Origin: Bugula neritina
Lineage: Eukaryota; Bryozoa; Gymnolaemata; Cheilostomatida; Bugulidae
DNA: 64,000 bases
Assembly: GCA_964035545.1 (NCBI GenBank)
Contig: OZ037765.1
Span: 22,762,495-22,826,494, forward strand
Direction: 5' to 3'
Shown here: positions 26,601 through 40,601 of the stretch, piece by piece
Position numbering within the stretch: the first letter of the stretch is position 1
Layout of the letters: each line of letters opens with the position of its first letter
Translations under genes and position numbers: made by a program
The notes under the pieces: model-generated
What the model was told of the DNA's origin: nothing
Seen by the model: the letters and a program-made list of their open reading frames with translations, nothing else
Databases searched by the model: none

Positions 26601-29600
26601 ACAGCTTTAAAACTAACCGGCTCCGTGAATCTCAAGTGCCATATCTAAATATCCATTTTCAGCTGCGTGATACAGTGATTCCTGAAAAAAAAGATCAGCG
26701 TGTGTTATGAAGGAAGAAATGCAACCATGACAATATTGATGCCGCACACAATTCGCTACATCACTCTATAGAATTCTACAATAGTAAACTAATAGAATAT
26801 TATGTTAAACTAAGAGTTTAGCAGAAGTAGAAATGCTAGAAGTATTCACCTGCAATGTACTAATGCAAGAAGAAGAAAGTCTTTCTTTGAGCTGAGAAAA
26901 CTGACCAACAGAATAAATGTCTTCAATAGTAAAGTAATCATTCTCAATCACCATATAATCGTTCTCCTGAAATAGGTTGTTATATACTGCAGATACTGAT
27001 AACATCTTTAGCTAGCAAAAACTACATTTCTTTCAAGTTCAAAGTATATGCAGTGACATAGAGCATTAAAAAATAATTGCGCCTACTGGGATTTGCACCC
27101 GAGACCTCTGGCTTGCAAGCAACTGTGCTAAACATTACACCTTGGGACTACAGGTTAATCACAAATCTACAAGCACCAGTTAAGAAAAGCCCATGGCGGT
27201 GTTCCTGTGCCATCCTGTTGCAGGAGGAGTGGTGCGTGACTGCCCTCTCACCAAGAACACTATTACTTCACTATTCATGCATGTACATAACTATAGAGAT
27301 ACGGATATATTCTAGCAAGAGAACTAAATCAGCTGATCATTTGCTAAAAAGACCACAATTTGCATGTAATCTCTCAGATTGTAAAGTGTACACCATTCAA
27401 TAACGTCAATCTAACCCCAAACAGACAATACAGCGCTTGTCACTATGATAATAATTATTATTAGCGGGTGAGAACCCTTGCACTGCATGATACGCTTTGT
27501 GAATTATTAAACATAGAAGAAGTACAATTTGCCCTTTTTTTATTAAAGTCAAGTCTTGTGTCTCACTGAAGCTACTCATAAAGTCGTGGCTAGAATTAAG
27601 TTCATTCATTATACAAAGTCATTCTCACAGAATTAATCACTTAAAGTATGTGCCTTGCCTACATTTTTTAAGATAATCATGTTTTGAATATTAATCCACA
27701 ATATTAAGTTGAACCATTAGTCTTTGACACTATGATATTCTTTATTGTCTGTTATCACTTTTCAAGCAATTTACTGTATAGGATTAAATATGGATTGTCC
27801 AATAATTTTGAAGTGTAGATATAAATGATGAACGTCTGGGTGTGTAAGGGTTGGGACCTTAGTAAAATAACCAAGTATAATTAGCATGTAGCAAAAAATG
27901 CCAGACATAATAACTAACAGTCAAGAAATTTACCTCTTCGGTGTTTGATTGCTGGTCACATTTCAATGGCGTTCTTGAAGAAACATCATTGGCAGTTTCA
28001 TTGAGCATTTCTGCTAAAGTTAGCTTCTCAGAGCTTTTCAACTTGAGGGTTTCCGCAAACAACCTTCGGAGAACTTCCCTACAACCCATTAAAATAATCA
28101 TCAGGCAATGAAAGCAAAACCAATTAAAACATTTTGCAGTAATGTTCAGAAATAAAACTATTTAAAATATCAGACGAAAGTATTTAAAATTCAGCAGGCA
28201 AACTTCTTAGCTATTATAACTTACCTATGACCATGGCTGGCAGCTAAAGTAAAGGAGTTGAAACTGTTTTTAATTTCAACACCTGGCAATAGCAAAGTCT
28301 GCTGATAAGGATCTGCACCATATTTAAGTAGTAGATTCACAATTTCCAACTGGCCACCGGCACAAGCCAACTGCAGAGGCGTTTCTGAACAATTTCCACA
28401 TTGAATTGCTGATCCGTCCACTGAGCAACCATGTTCTAACAGCATCTGTGACATGAAAATAACGGTTTAGCAAAGATTTATTGTAATATTAATAGCATAA
28501 TATCTGATCGGTAATAATAGAATACAATTTAAAAATGTATTGATTTGACTTTTTCAAGTGATCCCTGAGGTAGATAAATGGATTCATTATAGAAGATTTA
28601 AAGCTAATGAAACTTTTCTGCGATATAAACAATTCAATTATTACACACTTCAATTGTAATGGTTTTTGAGTAAATCTATTAGCTAGCTTGGCACTACAGC
28701 ACACACTGACATCATATACCTTGGTCATTGATAGATGACCCTGAGAAACAGCAAAGCACAAGGCTGTCCACCCGGCGTTAAGTCGGTGAGTTGATGGCAC
28801 ACAGATGTCAACAGAGGCTCCCAGTCTGAGCAAAGCAAGTGCAGTTGCGTCTTCACCTCTATTACACGCATTCATCAACGGAGTCATGCCCTGCGAAAAA
28901 AAAAAAAATCTCAATGATCTGTCATTTGTACCAAGATTCAAATCTTTTTACACTTAAAACAATTAGAAAACATTAAAAAAGTCATTTGCTTTAGTTTTTG
29001 CAGATAAATTTAGCACAAATATAATTTACTCTTATTTTAATCTTATATAATTTGCTATGCAAGTTTATCTGGTAACTAGTAAGTGCATGTATGGTAAATA
29101 GCAATGTTCTACTGCATTACAATTACCACAATAATTAAATTAATTAATGCCTTTCTATAGAATAATGAAGCTAAGTAGTTTCTCACAATTGATAGCAAAC
29201 TAATCTTTTGTGCAAAAGACAAGAATTAGATTACAACAGGATTAGGGAAAAGAGGTAGTGTAAGATAACATAATACGATTACATATATTCAGTCTTGTTA
29301 TCATACCTGTCCATTAATGCAGTCTATGTCTGACTTTGTAAGCAGCTTGCTCGCGTGTTTCTGCAACTCTGGTATGCCACTAGCCAATAGGGAGAGAGCA
29401 AACTCTTTTTGCGCTTCAGCAGCCGATAAGCTTTCATAAGTGGCAGGATATGAACTACAATCACAAATAGCAAAGAAACCCATCACATATCAACAGCCAC
29501 CAATTAGATTTCATCTTGCTGTACGATTGAAAGGATAAACATGCAAAACAAAATACTTTTTTCTTTCTGTACACAAAAAATGCAAAGTAAAAATAAACTT

Positions 29601-32260
29601 GCCAGTTAAGCCAGTGTGCATTGAGAGATTAAATATAAAGAACAAAACTAAATGTTAGGTAAAACAGGACACACTCTAGCCTAAGTCACCATACCTCGTA
29701 GGACGGGCAGTGCAATCAGCATTCAGTAGCAAAACTCGAGCTGTTTGCTTGACGTCATCACAGTCAATAACCTGGTCATTTCTATGTTCAGCAAATGCAG
29801 TTGCAATTCTAACCCATTCAATGACAGGTGGAAGACTTGAATACGGCCTAAAATATAGTAATTTTGCTATAAAACAGCCTAAGAGGATACTTAAATATAT
29901 AGGTGTAATAAGTCACAAGTGTTAATAAAAAATCTCAAGTAATAATTATTAAAGTGAGATTTTAAATGCGTGGATTCAGGCCTGAAAGACTCACCTGTCA
30001 GTTGTCAGAGAGATGGAGGAGCACCTGGACTCACAGCAACCAGGTTGCGAGCACTTGATGAAGTAGTATAAAGTGGTTATTGCTGAAGATGTCCATTTAA
30101 GTTGAGAACTTTTTATAATTTTAGGGCACCTAGAACACATTACAGTGACAAATGTGAGATTGGATTACACTTATTGTACAAATTATAACAAGATCTAATA
30201 TTGTATGATTGCCTTTACCGTTGCTGGATTGCTGATCAGAAATAAATCAGAATACTATTAAATTGATTATTGTAAAGTGGTGTATGAAAGATGTAATGAG
30301 AATTATTTTTAATTAATGCATGTACAACCTCTTAGAGAGCATTGCCTGAAATCATACTTACCAATAATGCATTGCTTGTGATACAATGTCAGTCAACTCA
30401 GGTATTGAAGATACACATGATGGTGTCAAAAAGCTTCTTTCTATCTGTTTCTGCTTTGTTGGCAACTGCATGTGTACTGGTGAAGTATCTAAAGACAGAA
30501 TATATAAGCATAATATGCTTATAGATAACATTTATATGATTTTATGTACATAAAGACCACACATACTGTACTATATAAAACACACACTAAAATATAATAT
30601 GTATGCACAAATTACATTTTGAATACAGCATATGGTTTTGCAAAAATTATTTTGCAAACACAAAAGTGTTCAAGCTGCAAACTTTATAAAAACATACTGT
30701 AAGCATATATGTGTGAACAAACATATAGTAAGATACATATTCTGCAAAATATAACATAAAACCATTGAAAAAATGAATTTGCAAGACAATCAAAATAAGC
30801 ATTACAGCTTATGGCATAGGAACACAATGTCATATTATTTGACAAACCTGCATAGTTATAGCTTATAAGGTGGCTAGATGGGTGGTAAATACTGTGCAAG
30901 TGAGGAGACTTGAATATGCCAGATTCAAGCATTTCTGTAGTGATAACAGTGCTGCCACCTGCTGTTGAATAAACACACAAATTACATCAAATATGAAGAC
31001 CTTCAGAGAACCAGTAATAATATCACTATATAGAAACTTAGCTAAAGAAATACTCAGTACTTTTAATGCTGGTGAATTACCTTTGACATTTGTGCAGAAT
31101 GCTAGCCGAGCAGTTTGCTCTATCAGTGTTTCCATGACAGATGACAAGTAAATAGCTGCTAGCTCGTGAACATATCCAACGGGCAGGGCTTCCAATAACC
31201 ACCGATGATGTTTACCAACCGATAGAGATAGTGAACACAGGCTGTTCTTGCTTAGTTTTGTATCCTGAGTTGACATTGAATATAGCAAAGTGTTCTGTGA
31301 AGCAAGTTTACTTGTTTCACTGTACAAATGTGGTGATAGCACTATTTTGCACGCTGAACGAATTTCCTGCTTAGAACACTTGTTATATGTCTCACTTAAT
31401 CTTAGAGCTTCTCTAGCAATTCTTATGAGTGGTCTTTGTAACAAGTAAGACAGTCTCTGTAAGCATTCAATAGAAATATTTCCGCATAACTCTTTGAATT
31501 CTCCTTTCTGAAGTGTTGATAGTATGTCGCTTTCTGTCCACGGGACTTGAGTTAGCTCTGGCAGCATAGAGTCCTGACTACTGGTAGACAGCGTGTCTAG
31601 ATGTGAGCTTGTAACTGAAGAGGTGCTGCTGCCAGACCGAGAGCTTTCTTGGGTAGAGTAATCATGGCCGCCAGAGCTTGGCATTGAGTCTGAGAAACTA
31701 TAAGTGCCGGTGTTCCAGCTAGCCGAGAGTCTGCTTGCGCTTCTTTCTGGTTCAGAAGAGGAGATGGTAGATCTCACATACTCCATGTCGCTCACCACTC
31801 CGGAATCTAAACATAAATTATTGAAGCTGAAAATATAGATTTTATACCATTAGCTAAGTGTTCAAGTATGTCTGGGCAAGTCTGTCGTGCTAAAGCTACT
31901 TGCGTATTGATAAGTGCCAATTGACAAGCAATCTACAGTCTAATATACAACCTTTACGACAATAACAGTCTATGTCATTTGAAACTAAGGTATGAATTAG
32001 ACTACATTCTCTACAAATAATTATAGTAATAGAGAAACACAACAATAATTTATCACCATGTGCTCCTTGTTTATCACCTTGACCTCAAAACAAACGCGAA
32101 ACAATCTTTATAAAATAATGGTACAGCAGCAGAACTTAATGAACAGTTTCACTATAATTATTTGCCCACCCGTGTGTTGGTGCCTGTGAGAGTTGTGATG
32201 CCGATGACCTTTGCTCTTAGTCATTACTGTCTGCAGAAGATATGGGTGCGTACTGTCCAT
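23696..32260 (-). CDS. ABTB3: Ankyrin repeat and BTB domain protein, ABTB2/ABTB3 (BTBD11) homologue
   Basis: Exons (minus): 32260-32170, 31806-31081, 30961-30848, 30488-30362, 30129-29995, 29847-29695, 29454-29307, 28890-28720, 28445-28225, 28078-27934, 26966-26850, 26681-26618, 26047-25869, 25234-24944, 24575-24384, 23887-23696; 1021 aa, close to vertebrate ABTB2 and ABTB3. The ATG at 32260 is the first after an in-frame TAG. Order: Ser-rich N-terminus; VPWTE (about 118); histone-fold-like region with QRPLIRIARE (about 154) and VHELAAIYL; conserved linker IKSSQLKW and RPYSSLPPVIEWVRIA; ankyrin repeats (about 498-635: GMTPLMNACNRGE, TPLQLACAGG); BTB domain (about 840-940: HADVCFLVENETFYAHK, YVYEGYD); BACK-like tail. 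Likely a scaffold or cullin-3 adaptor; ABTB3 is reported at synapses in mammals, which need not apply here. The single-copy gene cannot be assigned to ABTB2 or ABTB3 specifically. Confidence 0.92.
27075..27165 (-). repeat. tRNA-like SINE fragment
   Basis: On the minus strand the segment reads like a decayed tRNA. An A-box-like GGTGTAATGTTTAGCACA is followed by TTGCTTGCAAGCCAGAGGTC, resembling the anticodon arm of tRNA-Ala(UGC) with a shortened loop. A B-box-like GGGTGCAAATCCC comes next. The acceptor arms do not pair well, so it is a tRNA-derived retroposon or relic, not a working tRNA. It sits in the 1-kb intron between exons 10 and 11 of the ABTB2/3 homologue. Confidence 0.5.
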
Positions 32261-32308
32261 TGTGAGAGTATAGTAGCTTGCGGAAACCAACTGTATGGTG
32301 CAAAGCAA

Positions 32309-35300
32309 AGAAGTAAACTAATTTAATCTTTGCAAGTCTGTGGTTCATGAATGAATGCATCGAGCGGTAAAGTCAGTCATGTGAATCAAATGAGGTATAA
32401 TTCCTTGTCATTCTTTCTGTGTATAATTATTTGTGCTGATGAATTTATCCCCCTCACATATCTATTTTTAACATTATTATAATTATTATTTTCCTATTAA
32501 TATTAGATGGGAGTTGAAAAAATCAGTGTGCAAGTGTGTGCTGGGCATTATGACTATCCGTTGCCAATATACAATGATTATGAATTTAAAAATAAATTTA
32601 ATCTATATAATTATGTAAGCATATGCACACAAAACAGAAAAACGATTATAAATTTTAATGCTAAGGCTAGGAAAATATTCCTTGTGTGTGATGGTGTTAT
32701 GATTTGCCTTCAGTTATGTTCATTCAGAGTTGCAGGCATTTGTAACATGAGAAGTTATCTTGTCTGTAAAACAAAACGATGACATGCAAACCCAAACATT
32801 GCTGCACTAAACAATAGTACTTCAAGCTATGCAAAGATTTATATCCTTGGATTTCATACACATGAGAAGATATTTACATTTACATTGATGGCACGAAGAC
32901 ATTTTTCTGTGAAGCATTTATTTGATGAATAAAATGTCCTTATCGTGAAACCTGACATTTACATGGAAACTAACCTTGAAACAACTACTAAACAGCTGAA
33001 AATTTCCAATCTAATTTATCCAAGAGTTCGCAGCAACCTATTGAATAAGTCACAGAATACTAGTTCTAATATTTATATTAGTTATAATGATATTGGCAGC
33101 AGAGCTGTGCAAGTGTACAGGGATTAAACCGGGTTGCTGTCAGTGAATGGAGTCGAAATTAATGCAAATCTCCGACCAGGATGAAATATTCAAAGATCTT
33201 TTCTGACAGTTAGCTATTAGTAATATGACTAATAAATCAGATTATTATTTTACCTGTAGAGTGTAGATAGAGGTTATTATTTTGTTGACAATTGCGTGTT
33301 GTAACAGGAAATAGTGGCACTCTGTATAAGGAAAGGAAGACAGTAATTGGCTAAGACTGTAATACTGGACATAATATATGTGAAATAGGAGGTCAGTCAA
33401 CTTAGCAGATAGTATTCAGCTACTTTATGTCAAATCGAAAGATCCAGGTTGGAGAAGCGAAGAATAATCCGGAAAATAAGGAGCCAAGCAGAATACACGG
33501 TGAAGATTATAGCAAGCTATCAAGACTGACAATAAAAGGCTGATACATGGGAACACTAAACAATAGAATAATCTAGAATAAGATGTACCTAGGAAGTCTG
33601 AATGAAGATTACAGTAACTATAATGCAATGGTAGCCTTCCTGTAGGTGGTGGTTTCAATATTTTTGAAAACTAATAAATTTAAAAATTTTAATATCACTA
33701 ATCAATTGCATCGTTTGTATAATTTTCATTTAATCACTTATTACACATATTAGCCAACAAAGTCTTACTCAAGTAACATGCAAGAGTAATTGTTTGCAAA
33801 GTATAATAATTATTAAAAATCACTTGGTAGCATTTATGAACAAATGTGGCATAAAATATGTTAATATATCAGGAGCTTTTAGCATATCACAACTGTACAC
33901 ACAGGTCAATATATAGCATGTGTACAAGTTAGTCAATATTCTCTAGTATGAGAGGTAAATACATGCATTACCATGTCATTATATTACATATATATTTTAT
34001 TTACATAAGAAGAGACCTAAGGAGGGTAAGCATAGAAGCATTGTCCTTCAGCTAAATGATTAAATGCTTTAACTTTAAATTAAAAATATGTAGATCATGT
34101 CCATATTTGTGGAGAATGCCGCCCAATAGATTAGGAAACGGCAAAAATATGCGACAATAAATAACTAAAGTAGTCCCACCTTGTGACAAAATAATGTCAA
34201 TAGAATAATTTTCTATTAGATAGTAATTATCTATTGTAGTCAAGTGCCACATATGATGAGTTTTGCATTGTTCATGATAATTATTAAAGAGTGAGCCTTC
34301 AACTAGCCAACAATAGAAGAGAGGAAGAGAAAGACTATTTGTTCTCCATACTTCATTTTCAGTTACATATTATTTCTCTTCCTCTCATAAATTACTGTTT
34401 AACCACCACAGTTCCTGTACATACTGATTCACAGAAGCAATTAATCTATGCGCACAAACGGCTAATATAAAATTTTAAGCAACTATAGGCTGCAGGAATT
34501 GTTCTTAAAAACACCACAGAGCAAGAGCTTCATTGAAAGAATGGAGAAATACAGTTATATAGAATGCCTAGCTTATTTATCTGGAAAATGATTCGTGAAA
34601 GTGTTTCACTATACCATTCAGAGCATGAAGTTCATATAACAATGCCAGCTGTAATGTTGAAAAGATTCACACCAGTTCATCTAATCTATGCACTTAGTGC
34701 TAAATTATATGCTTATGTCAGATTTTTCTCCATTCAAATTCTGTGAAATTAATGACTCTGCCAATAGCAACGCATTTGTTTCACGCTGTGTTTGTACGAG
34801 CATATTATAGTACTATCAATGGCAGACTTGGGACTTCCTTTCAACGTTGTAGACTGTTTATTGACATGTGCCACTAGAATTTTAATATATTTATATAAGA
34901 TATTAAATCTCATAAAATGTGTATTTTGTAAGCAGATATGTGAATGGTGATTGTGACGAACAGAAAAGTTAATATTTTTATTTAAATGCAATAGACATTT
35001 AGAAATCAGTTAATAGAGTTTGGCTGAAAACTTTCAGGACTAAATATTGGATAATTGGTTATCATCTCAATTGTCCGAGAAGCTAATAGATTAATGATAT
35101 ACCACATGACAAAATCATGAACTGCCTGGTCACCTGTTTACTACTCAATAGACAGTTTACAGAGATTAGTTATATTTGCTATGTTTGAACTGGGGATGTG
35201 TGCTGAAATTAAAAAAAAACCTACTGAAACCAAAGCTAGCCGGTGTCATTGAATACAATCTAGTGTAAGTATTATATCAAGTTGTCATATTTGCTGATAA

Positions 35301-38300
35301 ACCGCAGAACGTGTGGAAAGAAAATCAAATAATCAACAGACTCTTCAACTTACTATTAGCTGCATTAAAAATGGCAAACCACAAGATCAATACTAGCAGA
35401 TTTCATTTGAAAAGACAAAGAGTGACAACTGAGATTGGAAATTGGCTTTGGAAAATGATAAAGCAAACCGACCTTCACCAGTAGCATACAACCTCAACAT
35501 CCTGGCAAATAACTCTAAACTTGAGAACTGTTAATTGCCATGGTAGGGGGTGGGGGTTTGGCTTCCAACTTTTTAAAGAAATCCAATATTAACAAACACT
35601 GTTGGTCAGCTGAATAGTTGAGTCATTGATAAATTGTAAAATTGAATGAAGTAAAAACAACAAACTGATAGAAGTCAAGGGCATGCGGCCAGGTGATGTT
35701 TGTACTACTGGTGAAATTAAATGCCACTCAGATAAAAATTATCATTTGATATGATTTTACAAGTAGTTGTAAAACATAGAATAGGTGCTAATAACCAAGT
35801 TTGTGTTTTTTTACTTCTTATATGACAAAGGTAGTGTTTACAATAAGGAGCATAACTATTTGTATAGTCAATATATTATTTTGCCAAGTGAGAAATGGCC
35901 CAAAATAGTTGGGTCTGTATGCCTCAGAACCGTTTGACATGTAAAGTGATATACTGTTTCTGCTTAGAGAATAAGCTACCCATCAAGACAAGTGGAATTA
36001 GCACCACTGTAAACAATAAATCTTGGGTGCAAAAGATTTAGGATAAGATAATTACTCTTTTGGCATTCCAGTCAGATCTGAACATCAGCCACTCAACCAT
36101 GTAAGGCAGACTGGACTCTTTAATTGAGTAAAAAATACAGAAATTTAGATGGCCCAACAGCTGGAGTTTGGTATTTGAGCATAGATATTTTTTATTTAAC
36201 CTTATTTCATACTCTTAATACTTGTAAGAAATGCTAATGTGCTAAACATAACTACCTTAAAGGTATTTCAATGGAAAACTGTTATACAGCCAGTTACTAA
36301 TTATCATTATCACAATATTCTTTTGAAAATTAATAAGATAACAAGATTTTGCTAACAATATTTGTGATCCCTAACTTATGAAAGAAGATTAAAAAATAAA
36401 TGAAAAGAATAACCCTTACAATGCCCATAACCTTTCTACCTTTTGCCAATGACAGTAGAATAAATAACTAAATTGAGTTGTCGTCAACACTAGTTGAAAA
36501 TAGAATTCATAGATTACTAACCTGACTGCCAGACGAAGTAAGATTTATTAGCATTTAAGAGGTCTTAACCTTTACAAGGCAGGGGTGGAGTTTGTGTGGG
36601 AGGGAGGAAACTAAGTTTGTTGAAAATAGCAACTGCCTTCACAACAGTCTCTGAAATAAACAACTGACGTACAACAAATATACAAATATCATATTTGATT
36701 ATCACGATACAAATTGTATTACAAATTACACATTTATGTGTACAGTGCATGTTAGTGAACTGATAAGAGGAAATTGATATTTTAAAACAAATCGTACAAT
36801 CACCGCTCTATTGTGCTTTACTGAATACATCAAAAGACCAAACTAAACAATAAATACTAAATTGAAGTTACTCTTGTTAGAGAAATTAAATTTATGAATA
36901 ATGAAAATGGAATTATTACCAAATTGACATGTCATTTATATAACTATCCTGGCATGTTAGGCAGTGAATAGCTTGTCATCTAGTAAACGCAGCAGGACAG
37001 CAATTGTACTGTGATCATAACTAGACGTGTTTGTCAGAACAAAATATGCCACTAACCCTACTAGTTGTAAACAAACGCCAAGCAAAGTTGTAACAATTTC
37101 TTATAAACAAATACACCATTATTTTAGCTTTACAGAGATAAAAGGTAACCTTAAAAGAATTGAAACATAAGTATTGTATCTTCTACGATTATGATTATAA
37201 AACCAGTATTATTTAAATAACAAATTAAAAATCTGCTTATGTAAGCATTTTCAATACTGGATTGCACATAAGGAAATATTTTTATTGCTAGTTGAGCGCA
37301 AATAGCTTTTATAATCAGCTAGCATAAAGTTTGGCTTTAAATCTTTTACATGAGCTTGCATTTAAATTGCTTCGGATGTGCTATATCCTGCGCAGTACTA
37401 ACATAAAACAAGTGATCAGCTTTTCTTTTTATGTCAAGTCAGAGATACCCTTACCGTATAGACACGTAGATGGACTTGAACAAAGATAGGTTTTAATGTT
37501 TTCCTTCATATAAAAATCTTAAATCTGAGAGCTAATAGTACTAAGATGCCTTTGAAAACATCATTTAGCTTCTATACATTTATTGATTAGAGGTGAAGTC
37601 AAGCCTTAGCTACTACAAAAATCAACATAACTTAAATCAAATTGGGGTTTACATGTAAGTGATTAGCACTCTATAGGAGAAAATTTGCATTGTAAACACA
37701 TATTTAAAGCTGTAATATCCACAGAACGCAAACAACACGTGCCCTCAATATTCAAGATATTTTGACACCACAATTAATAGGGAGAACATACAGCATGGGA
37801 CATAGGCAATGTTGTATGTGAGGTGGATAGTAGACTAACAGATCACTCAGTTATCAGTAAACTTGCTGCTACTCTGAGGCTACTATTTCCTGCAGAGGCT
37901 CTAGCAAAGATTATTAGTAATGCGGGTAAATATTAGATGCATTAATAATGCTGGGCCAATTATCAATTTAAGTTTTGTCATTCTAAATGTCATTTTACTT
38001 GCAACCTGATAGGGTTGGATTTTTAAGTTGCAATGATTATTGTTGGTATTTTGAGAGATGGTATTGATATAGTAGGATCAATCCTTGTTAACAATTAAAT
38101 TAGGAGAAATTGCAGCATGCAATTAATTTCAATGTTTATTCTGATAAAAATGTTCATTATTTCATAATTGACCCAGCACTAATTACTGCAAAAGAACCAC
38201 ATTGACTCAGAGGAATGAAAGACTATCTAGCAGTGTATAAGAAGTTATCTCTCTCCTGTAGTGATCGAATTTATACTTGTCAAACAGGAATAGCTCCACT

Positions 38301-38866
38301 CATACTGATGTTTTACCAAATGTTTGCTTTCTGAGTGGAAATGCTGATTCAGGCTTGAGGCCTAATACCAGTACACACTTGTCTTTTTGTCACCATTTAA
38401 GAACTGACACTCTTTAACCAAAATAATGTATCATCAAATGCCACATGACTTGCTTGCTTAGGACTTGCTTATGCAAAGTATAATACACCTGAAAACTGGA
38501 TCTCTAAGAATGATTTTAAATGTGGCCGTTTAGAACAGAAAACTGCTTTTTAAAGGGGAAATTCTGACACCAAACTTGAACATTGATACTGCCATCAACA
38601 CAAAGCAACACAACACCATCAAACAAAGCTTTCAGTCAAAATAAAAACTAAATTGTGTGGTGTGTGCACTCGTGTGAACTTACAGTACCAAAATTATTTG
38701 TTCATCTCAATTATTTTCAAAACTACCATAATCTTATAATCTGACATATCAATTTACACGTCATATATTTCAGCAATTCCACATATTTCATCACATACCA
38801 ACTCATATGCTAGCTAAGTTACTGTATCAAGGCACTGATTAATATGATCCAACTTATTTGTCAATA
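32309..38866. other. 6.5-kb intergenic region, no gene recognised
   Basis: This is the upstream region of the ABTB2/3 homologue as far as the Tc1/mariner element. The longest open frame (32507-32782, plus) has no recognisable motif, no splice support and ordinary intergenic composition. No repeats with clear boundaries were seen. It may hold promoter or enhancer DNA, but nothing specific can be named. Confidence 0.5.
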
Positions 38867-38868
38867 TA

Positions 38869-38895
38869 CAGTGCTGTGAAAAAGTTTAAGGACGC
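38869..38895 (+). repeat. Left terminal inverted repeat of Tc1/mariner element
   Basis: 27 bases starting CAGTGCTGTG and ending AAGGACGC. They are identical in reverse complement to 40602-40628 and directly preceded by TA. Confidence 0.95.
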
Positions 38896-39247
38896 TTGCA
38901 GTAATTTCTATGTATCTTGTTTAATAGGCATTTCTTGGAAGTTTTTAGGATTTTCCTGCAAGTTCTATATATCAAAATGATCCTTAGAATGTTTACTATG
39001 AGTTCCACCTCATATATTTCTACTGCTGTATTGTTTTCTACCCATTTTCGGGCTAACTACACAAGCAGCTAGGAAAGCGCAACTCCTGTGTTTTTATGTT
39101 TCCAAAGTTTATCGCTTCTGATAGCCACAAAAGACTAAACAGTGAAATTTTATATGTGCATGGCATCATTATATCATAAAGCATGACTTTCTTCCATAAT
39201 TTAAAATCTGTCATTCAGTTGTAAGCTTTTACATGGTGTCCACTTAG

Positions 39248-40318
39248 GTGCTGCGCATAGACAAAATGAGAGCTGTAAATCTTACTTCAAAAGTAAGGTT
39301 TGTAATAATTTTCTTGCAAAACGAAGGTTATGCAGTTAGGAAATTATCTGAAAAGGTTGGCAAAGCAAAGACAACTGTATATCAAATTATCAAGAAGTTT
39401 ATGGAGACTGGCAGTGTAGCAGATCAACCTGGAAGTGGACGACCAAAAATAAGCACACCCAGAAATGACAAGGTTCTCATTAGGATCAGCAAGAAGGATC
39501 GTCATAAAACAAGTTCCGAGTTGACAAAGAATGCTCAGAATCAACAGGAACAACAGCTTCGACATCCCTGATAAGGCGAAGACTGCTGAGCCATGGTCTA
39601 CGTGGTTGCAAAGCAAGAAGGAAGCCTCTACTAACCGAGAAGTAGCAAAAAACCGGCTACGGTGGGCCAAGGAGCATGGTAGTTAGACAGTGAATGCTTA
39701 GAAAAAAGTGATTATTTCAGATGAATCCACATTTAATGTGAACAATCATGCTGGAAACTGTTTTGTTAGATGATACCAGTATGAGAAATATAACCCCTAA
39801 TGTATTCTTCGAACAATTAAGCACCCTATCGATGTTATGTTCTGGGGTTGTATAACATCAACAGGTGTAGGTCGACTCATTAATTGCTCTGGAATGATGT
39901 TAATGCTCAAAAATATATGGAGAATCTCAATGCTAAACTTCTTTCAATCATAAAAAATTTCTTTTTAAATGAAATTAACATATTTGAAAATGACAATGCA
40001 CCATGCCATTGGGCAAAATCTGTTAAAGAGTGGATGAAAAAACAGAGGGTCTCAACGCTTAACTGGCCAGCACACAGTCGGGACTTGAACCCAATAAGAA
40101 ATTCATGGTCAAGAATGGCTAAAATAGTCTCTTCGCAGAAACCAACAACTAAGGTGACACTCATAGAGCCTGTAATTCATGCATGGCATTATGTGGTGAC
40201 TGAAAACGAGTTGGAGAAGCTGTACGAGTCGATGCCTCGTTGCTGCCGACTTGTGATTGAGGCCAACAAAACATTGATACTAAAATTTAAAGCACTGTGT
40301 GTTGCAATGCTGCTATAA
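39248..40318 (+). pseudogene. Tc1-like transposase pseudogene
   Basis: The N-terminal part (39248-39571) has the paired-type helix-turn-helix of Tc1 transposases: VRKLSEKVGKAKTTVYQII, then GSVADQPGSGRPK. Frame breaks and stops follow between about 39530 and 39880. The first catalytic Asp is visible in VIISDESTF (39720). The C-terminal part (39884-40318) has ENDNAPCH with the second Asp at 39992, then WPAHSRDLNPIRNSW. In active relatives this last motif is NPIENxW; here the catalytic Glu codon is replaced by AGA (Arg) at 40097. The spacing of 34 residues between the second Asp and that position fits DD34E. Frameshifts plus loss of the Glu mean it cannot make active transposase. Confidence 0.93.
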
Positions 40319-40601
40319 TGTGTATAACAATTCACATGTAAGATTTTTCTATGTTTCAAGCAAAATATTCTGATATCCTACAGTACACACAAATTGTGAA
40401 AAGATCGAAAAATTCCCATATATGCATAGTATCTCATTGTTTCACCCAAATTTTGAAATGAAGTGAAAAGAGAGACTAATAATTTATATAAATGAAATAA
40501 GGAGACCTTAAGGATCATTTTGATAGGCATCATGCCTATGGATATGCTTTTGTTATGTCTTAAAATTAGCTTGGAACTTTGATATTATGGAAAACAGTGA
40601 G

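Noticed and set aside
27077-27403. Plus-strand 108-codon frame in the ABTB2/3 intron
   Set aside because: It runs antisense through the tRNA-like SINE fragment and has no recognisable protein motif.
32261-32308. Longer N-terminus for the ABTB2/3 homologue beginning at 32308
   Set aside because: The codon there is TTG; the first ATG after the upstream in-frame TAG is at 32260.
32507-32782. 91-codon plus-strand frame
   Set aside because: No motif, no splice sites that extend it, and composition like its surroundings.
39344-39670. Minus-strand frame inside the transposon
   Set aside because: Antisense shadow of the transposase pseudogene.
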